From: Phyllobacteriaceae bacterium
GTDB lineage: Bacteria > Pseudomonadota > Alphaproteobacteria > Rhizobiales > Rhizobiaceae
Direction of reading: 5' to 3'
Assembly: GCA_024645155.1 (NCBI GenBank)
Contig: JAHEGF010000097.1
Coordinates: 1 to 11,192 of the forward strand
DNA: 11,192 bases
Of this stretch, positions 1 to 6,928 are shown piece after piece. Position 1 is the first letter of the stretch. Every line of letters begins with the position of its first letter. The position numbers and the translations under genes were made by a program. The notes below the pieces were generated by a model. It had not been told where the DNA came from. It made no database searches and worked only from the letters and a program-made list of their open reading frames with translations.

Positions 1-128
1 TCTCCGCGGAAGATCCCTTCTTCGCCAAGGTAATCGACTCACAAAAAGCATATGCCAAGAATGTGATGAAATACCTGAACCTCAACCAGCCGGATTACAA
101 GCTTGCCTACAAGCACTATTTCGGCTGA
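1..128 (+). CDS. TRAP transporter solute-binding protein (DctP type), C-terminal fragment
   Basis: Only the last 41 codons are present, in the frame that starts at base 3 and ends at the TGA at 126-128. The peptide begins SAEDPFFAKVIDSQKAYAKN and ends YKLAYKHYFG. Acidic DP-F-F, then V-x-x-S-Q-x-x-Y/W, then a closing Y-x-x-Y-F-G is the usual tail of periplasmic DctP-family receptors of TRAP transporters as I know them. These proteins bind an organic acid or a related anion in the periplasm and deliver it to the membrane permease. The two permease genes follow directly on the same strand, which supports the call strongly. The ligand cannot be read from this tail because the binding pocket lies upstream of the window. 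Confidence 0.85.
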   Translation, partial: SAEDPFFAKVIDSQKAYAKNVMKYLNLNQPDYKLAYKHYFG

Positions 129-208
129 GTGAACAGGACGGGAAGCGAGTTTCCGGGGGCCGGTAAGCTGGCCTCCGGATTTCATGTGGCCGCTAGGAGG
201 AGGCTGGG

Positions 209-781
209 ATGATCGGGTTTATTCATACAATCGAAGGTTTGAATACTTGGGTGGGCCGTGCATTTGGCTGGTGCATCATGATCCTGACTTTCTCCGTTTC
301 CTACGAAGTCTTTGTCCGCTATGTGCTGAATTCGCCGACTGTGTGGGCATTCGACATGATGGTGCAGATGTACGGCGCCTTGTTTCTGATGGCCGGCCCC
401 TACGCATTGGCACAGGACGCACATGTACGCGGCGATGTTGTTTACCGGCTGTTTCCCGTGCGGTGGCAGGCCAGAATCGATTTTACACTTTACATCCTGT
501 TTTTCTTTCCTGGCATCCTGGCGCTGTTCTGGTATGGCTGGGAGATTGCCGCCGACAGCTGGCGCTACAAGGAAGTAAGCTGGAACAGCCCGGCGCGCAT
601 CCAGATCTACTTTTTCAAGACATTGATCCCGGTGGCAGGATTTCTCCTGCTTCTGCAGGGCGCAGCTGAAATGGCACGTTGCTGGCGGGCCATGAAAACG
701 GGTGTTTGGCTGGACCGGCTGGATGATGTCCGTGAAACCGAAGACATGCTCATGCACATGTCAGAGCGCCCCGGTCCGTGA
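209..781 (+). CDS. TRAP transporter small permease subunit (DctQ family)
   Basis: This 190-residue integral membrane protein has four hydrophobic segments at about residues 14-37, 50-70, 90-110 and 135-155, the standard DctQ topology. The block FEVFVRY-like (SYEVFVRYVL, 31-40) followed by W-x-x-D-M (46-50), and R-x-x-x-Y-F-F-K-x-L-I-P (130-141), are typical of the family. In TRAP systems DctQ pairs with DctM in the inner membrane and is needed for sodium-driven uptake of the ligand handed over by DctP. An AGGAGG (195-200) sits eight bases before the ATG and fixes the start. It lies 80 bp after the receptor fragment and 37 bp before the large permease, so the three genes form one operon. The C-terminal 25 residues are charged and probably cytoplasmic. 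Confidence 0.9.
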   Translation: MIGFIHTIEGLNTWVGRAFGWCIMILTFSVSYEVFVRYVLNSPTVWAFDMMVQMYGALFLMAGPYALAQDAHVRGDVVYRLFPVRWQARIDFTLYILFFFPGILALFWYGWEIAADSWRYKEVSWNSPARIQIYFFKTLIPVAGFLLLLQGAAEMARCWRAMKTGVWLDRLDDVRETEDMLMHMSERPGP

Positions 782-818
782 TGATCCAGGCTGAAAAAAT
801 AGGGACCGGAAAACGCCT

Positions 819-2183
819 ATGACCAATCCAGAAGTCGCCATTTTGATGCTGTGCCTGTTTATCGTGCTGGTGCTGCTCGGCTTTCCGATTGCCTTCACGC
901 TTTTGGCCATGGGCGTCGGGTTTGGTTACTACGCCTACTACCAGGGCGGTATCGAGACGTTCGGCGATCTGTTCAACAACAACATTTTCTACCTGTTGAA
1001 CCAGAACACCTACTCGGTGATGGAAAACGACACCCTTGTCGCGATTCCCCTGTTTCTCTTCATGGGCTATGTCGTTGAACGGGCCAATATCGTTGACCGG
1101 CTGTTCTTCTCCCTGCAAATGGCAGCGCGCAATATGCCGGGCTCCATGGCAATAGCTGCGCTGATCACATGTGCAGTTTTTTCCACTGCTTCGGGCATCG
1201 TTGGCGCTGTCGTTACACTGATGGGCCTGCTTGCTTTTCCGGCCATGGCAAATGCCAATTACAACAAGGAATTTGCGGCAGGCGTCATCTGCGCAGGCGG
1301 TACGCTGGGCATCCTCATTCCTCCGTCGATCATGCTGATCGTATACGCGGCCATCGCCGAACTGTCCCCCCTCCGGCTCTACGCCGCAGCGGTTTTTCCA
1401 GGCCTGATGCTTGCCGGGCTTTATATTGTCTATGTGATTATCCGGGTCCTGATAAACCCCGCGATCGCGCCCAAGCCAAGTTCGGAAGATGTTCCGCCGA
1501 GAGCAAAGATTTATCTCGACCTGCTGGTGTCCTTTGTACCGCTGACCGTGCTGATCATGCTAGTGCTCGGATCGATACTGGGCGGCCTTGCCACACCGGC
1601 GGAAGCCGCTGCCATGGGCGCTCTCGGCGGATTGGTTCTGGCTGCGATCTACCGGTCGCTGACGTGGCAGAAAGTCAAGGAAAGTGTGTTCCTGACCGCC
1701 AAGGCAACAGCCATGGTGTGCTGGCTGTTCGTTGGTTCATGGACCTTCGCATCGGTGTTTTCCTACCTCGGCGGTCACGATGTGATCGAGGGTTGGGTTC
1801 TGGGCATGGATCTGGAGCCGTGGCAGTTTCTGATCATGGTGCAGTTGATCATCTTTGTTCTGGGATGGCCTTTGGAATGGTCTGAAATCCTGATCATCTT
1901 TGTCCCGATCTTCCTGCCCATGCTCGACAATTTTGGCGTCAATCCATACTTCTTCGCGATGCTGGTTGCACTCAACCTGCAGACATCATTCCTGACCCCG
2001 CCCATGGCGATGTCGGCTTATTATCTGAAAGGTGTGCTGCGCAATCAAATCGAGTTGATGCAGATATTCCGCGGTATCATGCCGTATCTCGGCATCGTCA
2101 TCTTGTGCATGGTGTTGATGTACCAGTTCCCCGGAATAGCACTTTGGCTGCCGGATTACCTGTTCGGTACATATGTTCCCTGA
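819..2183 (+). CDS. TRAP transporter large permease subunit (DctM family)
   Basis: This 454-residue, very hydrophobic protein has about twelve predicted membrane segments, the full length expected for DctM. Recognisable family blocks are A-I-P-L-F-L-F-M-G-Y (75-84), the S-T-A-S-G-I-V-G-A stretch (122-130) and the conserved G-T-L-G-I-L-I-P-P-S-I (161-171). DctM forms the transport path of the TRAP complex and couples substrate entry to the sodium gradient. The ATG at 819 is preceded by only a weak purine-rich stretch (AGGGACCGGA, 801-810). Its stop at 2181-2183 is followed at once by the amidase reading frame, so the two are probably translationally coupled. No frameshift or missing segment is visible. 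Confidence 0.93.
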   Translation: MTNPEVAILMLCLFIVLVLLGFPIAFTLLAMGVGFGYYAYYQGGIETFGDLFNNNIFYLLNQNTYSVMENDTLVAIPLFLFMGYVVERANIVDRLFFSLQMAARNMPGSMAIAALITCAVFSTASGIVGAVVTLMGLLAFPAMANANYNKEFAAGVICAGGTLGILIPPSIMLIVYAAIAELSPLRLYAAAVFPGLMLAGLYIVYVIIRVLINPAIAPKPSSEDVPPRAKIYLDLLVSFVPLTVLIMLVLGSILGGLATPAEAAAMGALGGLVLAAIYRSLTWQKVKESVFLTAKATAMVCWLFVGSWTFASVFSYLGGHDVIEGWVLGMDLEPWQFLIMVQLIIFVLGWPLEWSEILIIFVPIFLPMLDNFGVNPYFFAMLVALNLQTSFLTPPMAMSAYYLKGVLRNQIELMQIFRGIMPYLGIVILCMVLMYQFPGIALWLPDYLFGTYVP

Positions 2184-2201
2184 TTGACGGCAGCGGTCGA
2201 C

Positions 2202-3533
2202 ATGCACCATGAACTTACCGCCATTGATGCGCGCCGGAAAATCGGCGAGGGATTGCTGAGTTCCGTTGATCTCGTCGGCGCGTGCCTTGATCGGATCGAG
2301 CGTACGGATGGCGAGATAAGGGCATGGACGCATCTCGATCGCGATCATGCACTGGCGCAGGCGGCGGAAATGGACGCCATCCGTAAAAGCGGCCGTACAA
2401 CCGGCCCGCTTCACGGCATTCCCGTCGGGCTGAAGGACATTATCGATACTCGCGATTTTCCCACCGAACGCGGTACGCCGATTTTTGCCGGACGACGGCC
2501 CGACAGCGACGCCGCCCTGGTCGAAAGGCTCCGAGAAGCCGGTGCGGTAATCCTTGGAAAAACTGCAACCACTGAACTCGCCTTCATGCATCCTACCGTA
2601 ACCACCAATCCACACGATTCAGGCCACTCTCCTGGCGGATCGTCGAGCGGTTCGGCGGCTGCGGTCGCAGCCTTGCAGGTGCCGCTTGCAATCGGAACGC
2701 AGACCAACGGATCCGTTGTCAGGCCGGCGTCGTTTTGCGGATGCTTCGGCTTCAAGCCGACGCGTGGCACAATCTCGCGCCGCGGCGTGCTGCAAACCTC
2801 GGTCACGCTGGATCAGGTAGGCGTGTTCGCGCGCACCCTGGAAGATGCAGCGCTCCTGGCTGGCAGTGTCGGCAGCTATGATCCGTCAGACACGCAAAGC
2901 TTTGCCAGGCCGCGTCCGGATATGCTGGGCGGAAGCCGCGAAGAAGCTCCTGTTGAGCCGGACTTTGCTATATTTGAGTTACCCTATGATGACCGCATGG
3001 AGCCTGATGCCCGCGAAGGACTCGACGAGGTTGCCGCAGCACTCGGCTCGAATGTGGAGCGGATCAAGGCACCAAAGGCATTTGAAGGCCTGCTCGAAAC
3101 ACAACGAATCATACACGAGCATGAAATCTGTATGCATCTTCAGGAGACATTTTCTCACCACTGGAACGAACTCAGTTCGTCCCTGCAGACTGCACTTGAA
3201 CGTGGGCGTGCAATCTCCAAGGCCCAGTATGACGATGCCCTTGGCACGATGGCTGCGGCAATGCAGTTTTTCGACGCCTTCTTTATCGACTTTGATGCTG
3301 TTTTGACTCTGTCTGCGGCAGGGGAAGCGCCGAGATTCGATGACGGCACAGGGGACCCGGCTTTCTGTACCATATGGACCCTGTGCGGTCTGCCTGCCCT
3401 TAGTCTGCCGTTGCTGACCGGAAAAAGCGGTCTTCCCGTTGGCGTTCAGCTGGTCGGTGCTGTAGAACGGGACGACAGGTTGTTGCGAACTGCTAACTGG
3501 ATGCTGAAAAAGCTGCAATCGGATGTGGAATAA
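2202..3533 (+). CDS. Amidase-signature family hydrolase
   Basis: With the ATG at 2202 the protein has 443 residues, normal for amidase-signature enzymes, which hydrolyse carboxamides to an acid plus ammonia or an amine through a Ser-cisSer-Lys triad. The triad is present: Lys78 in G-L-K-D-I-I-D-T, cis-Ser147 in G-G-S-S-S-G-S-A, and nucleophile Ser171 in T-Q-T-N-G-S. The 24-residue step between the two serines matches the family. The usual T-G-G-S before the nucleophile reads T-N-G-S here. An in-frame TTG at 2184, immediately after the DctM stop, would add six residues (MTAAVD). I prefer ATG 2202 because the protein then begins just before the usual E-L-T-A-I-D helix, but neither start has a good Shine-Dalgarno sequence. 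Position in the TRAP operon suggests that it acts on the imported compound or an intermediate. It lacks a visible signal peptide, so it is probably cytoplasmic. The exact substrate is not readable, and GatA of the tRNA amidotransferase is unlikely because no gatB or gatC is adjacent. Confidence 0.9.
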   Translation: MHHELTAIDARRKIGEGLLSSVDLVGACLDRIERTDGEIRAWTHLDRDHALAQAAEMDAIRKSGRTTGPLHGIPVGLKDIIDTRDFPTERGTPIFAGRRPDSDAALVERLREAGAVILGKTATTELAFMHPTVTTNPHDSGHSPGGSSSGSAAAVAALQVPLAIGTQTNGSVVRPASFCGCFGFKPTRGTISRRGVLQTSVTLDQVGVFARTLEDAALLAGSVGSYDPSDTQSFARPRPDMLGGSREEAPVEPDFAIFELPYDDRMEPDAREGLDEVAAALGSNVERIKAPKAFEGLLETQRIIHEHEICMHLQETFSHHWNELSSSLQTALERGRAISKAQYDDALGTMAAAMQFFDAFFIDFDAVLTLSAAGEAPRFDDGTGDPAFCTIWTLCGLPALSLPLLTGKSGLPVGVQLVGAVERDDRLLRTANWMLKKLQSDVE

Positions 3534-3551
3534 CCGGCGGGAGGTATCGCC

Positions 3552-3749
3552 ATGTTGACAGACACGAGCCGAAAAATCCTGGGCTTTATTGCCACTTTTT
3601 TGGTGTCAATTTTTGTACTTGGCCTGGCTCACAGTATTTCGACCGGGTTTGCCGGTTTTTGGGGCGGATTGCCGTTCTGGGTAATATCGCTGTTCGTCCT
3701 GTCATTGGCAGTCTATGACTTCTGGGACGAATGCATCCGAAAGAAATAG
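3552..3749 (+). CDS. Small two-helix membrane protein, function unknown
   Basis: This 65-residue protein has two hydrophobic helices at about 10-31 and 38-57, separated by a glycine- and aromatic-rich turn (F-A-G-F-W-G-G-L-P-F-W), and a charged tail ending E-C-I-R-K-K. The ATG at 3552 has a good ribosome-binding site, GGGAGG, about eight bases upstream (in cggcgggaggtatcgcc). It begins 18 bp after the amidase stop on the same strand, so it looks like the last gene of the TRAP-amidase operon. I do not recognise a family. It could be an accessory factor for the transporter or an unrelated small membrane protein. The strong RBS, the clean hydrophobic pattern and the absence of a better overlapping frame argue that it is real. 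Confidence 0.7.
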   Translation: MLTDTSRKILGFIATFLVSIFVLGLAHSISTGFAGFWGGLPFWVISLFVLSLAVYDFWDECIRKK

Positions 3750-3770
3750 CCTGGGCAGATAACGTCCGGC

Positions 3771-3799
3771 ACGCGAACTAGCCGTCGGCGTGTTCGCGT
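3771..3799. terminator. Inverted repeat between convergent genes, possible bidirectional terminator
   Basis: ACGCGAAC (3771-3778) and GTTCGCGT (3792-3799) form a perfect 8-bp stem around a 13-base loop. The loop contains the stop codon of the minus-strand cyclase-hydrolase gene. The hairpin sits exactly where the plus-strand operon (ending 3749) and the minus-strand gene (ending 3778) meet, which is where a shared terminator is expected. There is no T-run after the stem in either direction; the A-run at 3800-3804 lies downstream on the plus strand but is not a U-tract. It is therefore not a textbook intrinsic terminator. Confidence 0.4.
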
Positions 3800-5172
3800 A
3801 AAAAGGGTCTGATTTCGTCGAAAAACTCCTGGAACCCCGGATGCCCGCCAACCATGCAGTGATTGCTTCCCGGCAGTTCTACGAAACTTGCGCCCGGGAT
3901 AAGCCGTGCAGCTAAACGGCTTTCCTCCACAGGGACAGCGCGGTCGCCGCGACAGTGAAGGATCAGGGTTGGCGCCTGCACCTTCACCGCGAACTCTTCG
4001 GCATCAAACTCGGCATTCATCTTGAAAATGCGCAGTGCGTTTTCCGTATTCGTGGAAATGCGTTGCAACTCGTCCATGCTCTCGGCTTCCTCCGGTGTGG
4101 CGTCGGGAATATAGGATGTCGTAAAGAAATGTCTGTAAACGGTATTGGGCGAGCCCCAGCCGTCGCGGATCATGGTATGGGCCATATCGTAGTAACGCTT
4201 GCCTTCGTCATCACCGCGTGCCAATCGACCGCGCACATAACCGCCAAGCAGGATCAGGCATTTGACCCGTTCTGGATAAGTGGCCGCAAAACGCATTGAA
4301 AATGCAGCGCCCTGACTTATCCCGAATAGTGCGAATTTCTCCAGCCCGGCGGCATCGGCAACAGCAAGCATGTCGTCAATCATTCGCGGCTGTGAAATCT
4401 CTTTCACGTCCCAGTCTGACAGACCGTTTCCACGCTGATCGAAACGGACAAGCCTGCTTTGCTGGGCGAATTCACTGAGGAACTTCCCCCAGACCGGGCT
4501 CTGCCAATCATATTCGATGTGATTGATCCAGTTTGGCGCCTTGAGCACGGGTGGCCCCTCACCAACGGAGGCAAAGGCCAGATGTACGCCATCGGGCGAC
4601 TTGCAATATCGGACCCTTTGCTGCAATGCAGCCTCCGGCTTAACCCTGTCCGGCTGAGCGCCTGGTGTCCATTGCCAGACCTTGATGGACCGGGAGATGT
4701 TCTTGACCCGCTGGCCGCCCATGTCGCGGAACGGCTCTCCCACGCGATCCAGCACCGTCTGGTATACCATGTCGGAAATGCACACACCTCCGGGCTCCGC
4801 CAACGCTTCAAGGCGGGCTGCCACATTTACCCCGTCACCGAAAATATCACCGTCATCGAATACCACATCACCAAGATTGATGCCGATGCGGTAGCGAATA
4901 CGAACATCTTCATCGAGATCATTTTCGCGCGAAGACATCGCTGTCTGAAGATCGATTGCACAACGCACCGCATCCTGCGCGGACGCAAACTCGACCAGCA
5001 TGCCATCGCCGGTCGTTTTGACGATACGCCCGCGGCACCGGGTAATTTCCGGGTCAATCAGTTCTCGCCGGTAGGCTTTCTGGCGGGAAAGAACGCTATC
5101 CTCATCGGCCTCCATCAAACGCGAGTATCCGACCATGTCCGCTGCGAATATTGCGGCTAATCTGCGTTCCAT
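3778..5172 (-). CDS. Class III adenylate cyclase domain fused to alpha/beta hydrolase
   Basis: This 464-residue protein has two domains. Residues 1 to about 170 are a class III nucleotide cyclase domain with every key residue visible: metal-binding Asp12 (F-A-A-D-M-V-G-Y-S) and Asp56 (T-T-G-D-G), the adenine-selecting pair Lys52 and Asp109, and the transition-state pair Asn116 and Arg120 (G-V-N-V-A-A-R). Cyclic AMP synthesis from ATP is the expected reaction. Residues 190-460 are an alpha/beta hydrolase with nucleophile Ser286 (G-I-S-Q-G), likely acid Asp410 (C-R-G-D-R) and His438 (S-N-H-C). A family-typical N-W-I-N-H-I-E-Y-D-W-x-S-P-V-W block lies at 214-228. No membrane helix is seen, so it is probably cytosolic. 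A plausible role is making cAMP under control of a ligand that the hydrolase fold binds or cleaves, but this is inference. GGAGG about nine bases before the ATG supports the start. Its last codons lie inside the terminal hairpin. Confidence 0.9.
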   Translation of the reverse strand: MERRLAAIFAADMVGYSRLMEADEDSVLSRQKAYRRELIDPEITRCRGRIVKTTGDGMLVEFASAQDAVRCAIDLQTAMSSRENDLDEDVRIRYRIGINLGDVVFDDGDIFGDGVNVAARLEALAEPGGVCISDMVYQTVLDRVGEPFRDMGGQRVKNISRSIKVWQWTPGAQPDRVKPEAALQQRVRYCKSPDGVHLAFASVGEGPPVLKAPNWINHIEYDWQSPVWGKFLSEFAQQSRLVRFDQRGNGLSDWDVKEISQPRMIDDMLAVADAAGLEKFALFGISQGAAFSMRFAATYPERVKCLILLGGYVRGRLARGDDEGKRYYDMAHTMIRDGWGSPNTVYRHFFTTSYIPDATPEEAESMDELQRISTNTENALRIFKMNAEFDAEEFAVKVQAPTLILHCRGDRAVPVEESRLAARLIPGASFVELPGSNHCMVGGHPGFQEFFDEIRPFLREHADG

Positions 5173-5305
5173 GTCAGGAGACCTCCAATTGGGCCGGTGT
5201 CATGCCTTCCAGGCATGAACGCCTTATTGTTATTGGTACCACACTACCGGTGCAGGCATTCTCGCACCAGCCTGCTGAAGCCACATCTGACGCTGCAACC
5301 CTACT
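5173..5305 (-). promoter_or_regulatory. Gap between the Rid gene and the cyclase-hydrolase gene, with two inverted repeats
   Basis: This 133-bp stretch separates two minus-strand genes and should hold the 3' end of the Rid transcript and the leader of the cyclase gene. TCATGCCT (5200-5207) and AGGCATGA (5211-5218) form a perfect 8-bp stem with a 3-base TCC loop, 28 bp before the cyclase start. GCAGGC (5252-5257) and GCCTGC (5270-5275) form a second, weaker stem with a 12-base loop. Neither is followed by a T-run on the minus strand. They could terminate the upstream transcript or act as an operator or leader hairpin for the cyclase gene. I see no convincing -35/-10 pair. The cyclase Shine-Dalgarno, GGAGGT in the minus strand, lies at about 5181-5186. 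Confidence 0.4.
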
Positions 5306-5695
5306 TCATTTGTCATCCGGAACGACCGCCTGGCATTCGATTTCCACTTTCATGCGCGGGTCGACCAAGGCTGTTACCTCCACAAGTGTCGACGCCGGCC
5401 GGTGTTCGCCGAAATACCGGATACGCGCCGGATTGATAGCGGCACGTTCCGAGATATCGGTCAAGAACAGCTGGACCTTGACCACATGCTCCGGCTTTCC
5501 GCCGGCGGCCCGCAAACAGGCATCCAGCGCATCCATGGCTATGTCGAACTGCTCAACGGTACCGTCCGGTATGGTCCCGTCGGCCCGCATGCCGACAACG
5601 CCGGAAACCCAGATGAGATTACCGGCGCGCACCGAATGGCAATAGTGGCTGACGGGCGGCATCTGCCCTTCAACCATGTAACGCTTGATTGTCAT
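5306..5695 (-). CDS. Rid-family protein (YjgF/YER057c/UK114), lacking the RidA catalytic arginine
   Basis: With the ATG at 5695-5693 the protein has 129 residues, the standard Rid length. The same frame stays open upstream to about 6241, but the true start is fixed by AGGAGGT about seven bases before this ATG, and the residues before it are translated from the DMT gene in another frame. Family features are V-S-G-V-V-G (30-35), the M-D-A-L-D-A helix, V-V-K-V-Q-L-F-L-T-D (71-80) and the closing V-E-I-E-C-Q-A-V (117-124). RidA enzymes hydrolyse reactive enamines and imines using an arginine in P-A-R-S-x-V-E-V. Here that segment reads P-A-S-T-L-V-E-V (100-107), so the arginine is replaced by serine. 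It belongs to the arginine-lacking Rid groups, whose activity is mostly unknown. It overlaps the DMT gene by four bases (ATGA), so the two are surely co-translated. Confidence 0.88.
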   Translation of the reverse strand: MTIKRYMVEGQMPPVSHYCHSVRAGNLIWVSGVVGMRADGTIPDGTVEQFDIAMDALDACLRAAGGKPEHVVKVQLFLTDISERAAINPARIRYFGEHRPASTLVEVTALVDPRMKVEIECQAVVPDDK

Positions 5696-6681
5696 TTCGC
5701 GACCTCCTGTGAGTTCTTCCCCGTTGTCTGCCGGAATCCGCGCCGTGCATCGCGCATTATGATCCGTTCCCGGTTGAACGTGTAGATTCCGGTTGCGACT
5801 ATGATCAATGCGCCGGTCAACGTCCAGGCATCCGGCAATTGCCCGAATATCAGGTATCCATACATCGTACCCCATATCAGCAGGGAATACTGGACTGGCG
5901 CAACGATGACCGCTTGCGTTATTTCTAGCGACTTGATCACCAGCAATTCTGCAAACGCCGCCAAAACGGCAATGCTTGCGAGCAGCACGATTTCGATATT
6001 TGTCGAGGGCCACTGCCATACTAGCAGCATGGGAACCGTAAGCAGCAGGCTGCTGACAAGAGCCGTATAAGCCACCGTTGTTACGGTTCGGTCGGAACCG
6101 CTTAGCACGCGCGAGAGGATTTGGCGCAGGGCAAAAAACAGCGCTGCCAGCAAAACCAGCATCAATGCCGGATGGATGACGCCCAGTCCCGGGCGAATGA
6201 CAATCATTGCTCCGGCAAATCCGATGATAACCGCGATCCAACGGCGCACGCCGACTGGTTCACGCAATATGACGGCACCAAGCACCGTTACGATGAACGG
6301 TGCAACGAATGCCACCGCGACCGCATCAGCAAGTGGCACAAAGGAAACCGCGACGACATATAAAACTGCCGATGCCGCAGCAAGGCATCCGCGAACAATC
6401 TGCAATACCGGAGATGGCGTGCGCAGGATCGGAGCACCTCTTACCGCGAAGAGGACGATTACACCGATCAGCAATCCCAATTGACGGAACCAGACGATCT
6501 GGATCGGATGCAATGTCGCAGTCAGTAACTTTGCCTGGGCATCGACGGCCGCAAACATGAACATCCCGATCGCCATGTAGGCGATACCCAGGCCGCTATC
6601 GGGATCCCTCGAGCCGGGGCGTCCAGTCACCGGTGATGCCAGATTGAATGAAATACCTTCCCCCTCCACGGTTGCCGGCAA
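5692..6681 (-). CDS. DMT superfamily transporter (EamA type)
   Basis: This is a 329-residue inner-membrane protein with about ten hydrophobic helices arranged as two EamA repeats, roughly residues 30-165 and 172-304. The first repeat contains A-x-D-A-Q-A-K-L at its first helix and R-Q-L-G-L-L-I-G; it ends with the usual helix-E-P-V-G-x-x-R-W-x-x-x-x-I-G-F-x-G (141-157). Members export metabolites such as amino acids or other small organics; the substrate cannot be read here. The frame has no ATG before the first helix. The TTG at 6681 is the longest start and a GTG at 6630 (codon 18) is an alternative; neither has a clear ribosome-binding site, so the N-terminus is uncertain. Its stop overlaps the start of the Rid gene (ATGA), which suggests that the pair handle the same metabolite. 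Confidence 0.88.
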   Translation of the reverse strand: MPATVEGEGISFNLASPVTGRPGSRDPDSGLGIAYMAIGMFMFAAVDAQAKLLTATLHPIQIVWFRQLGLLIGVIVLFAVRGAPILRTPSPVLQIVRGCLAAASAVLYVVAVSFVPLADAVAVAFVAPFIVTVLGAVILREPVGVRRWIAVIIGFAGAMIVIRPGLGVIHPALMLVLLAALFFALRQILSRVLSGSDRTVTTVAYTALVSSLLLTVPMLLVWQWPSTNIEIVLLASIAVLAAFAELLVIKSLEITQAVIVAPVQYSLLIWGTMYGYLIFGQLPDAWTLTGALIIVATGIYTFNRERIIMRDARRGFRQTTGKNSQEVAK

Positions 6682-6928
6682 CCGGGAGCCAGGCGCGGTT
6701 TTGCAACAGTGAAAGTGCGCCTGCCATGAAAATAAATCAATGGCGAAACAGGGCTATTTCAGGCCGTACGAGCCTGTAGCGGCGGCCGCCTGCTCACGTA
6801 CCTGGATTGTCAACCATAACCGAAGATGGCCCGCCCGCGCATGCCGGCCACGTCTCTTTGGTGCCACATTTGGCTGCATCAGTTACAATAGTGCGTGCTA
6901 TCAGCCGTGCGCTATCACGGAGGAGCCG
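6682..6928. promoter_or_regulatory. Divergent intergenic region between the DMT gene and the FAD oxidoreductase
   Basis: This 247-bp region lies between genes reading outward in both directions, so it should carry both promoters. A TACAAT (6884-6889) is a fair -10 for the plus-strand gene, but the nearest TTGGTG (6858-6863) is 20 bases away, too far for a standard -35. Just downstream is an imperfect direct repeat: GTGCGTGCTATCA (6891-6903) and GTGCGCTATCA (6907-6917), sharing GCTATCA with a 14-bp period. GGAGGAG (6919-6925) is the ribosome-binding site for the ATG at 6929. The plus-strand frame is open back to an ATG at 6740, but those 63 codons have no flavoprotein homology that I can see and no ribosome-binding site. 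Confidence 0.4.

Noticed and set aside
2202..3533. Amidase as GatA of the tRNA amidotransferase
   Set aside because: No gatB or gatC gene is adjacent, and the gene lies in a TRAP uptake operon.
4459..5160. 233-codon plus-strand frame inside the cyclase-hydrolase gene
   Set aside because: It lies wholly antisense to a gene with complete catalytic motifs and shows no domain of its own.
5696..6241. Upstream extension of the Rid frame, which stays open to about 6241
   Set aside because: The extra residues come from the DMT gene in another frame; the Rid ATG at 5695 has its own strong ribosome-binding site and gives the normal family length.
6740..6928. 63-codon N-terminal extension of the FAD oxidoreductase from the ATG at 6740
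   Set aside because: No ribosome-binding site and no recognisable protein pattern, while the ATG at 6929 has GGAGGAG and places the FAD fold at the normal distance from the N-terminus.
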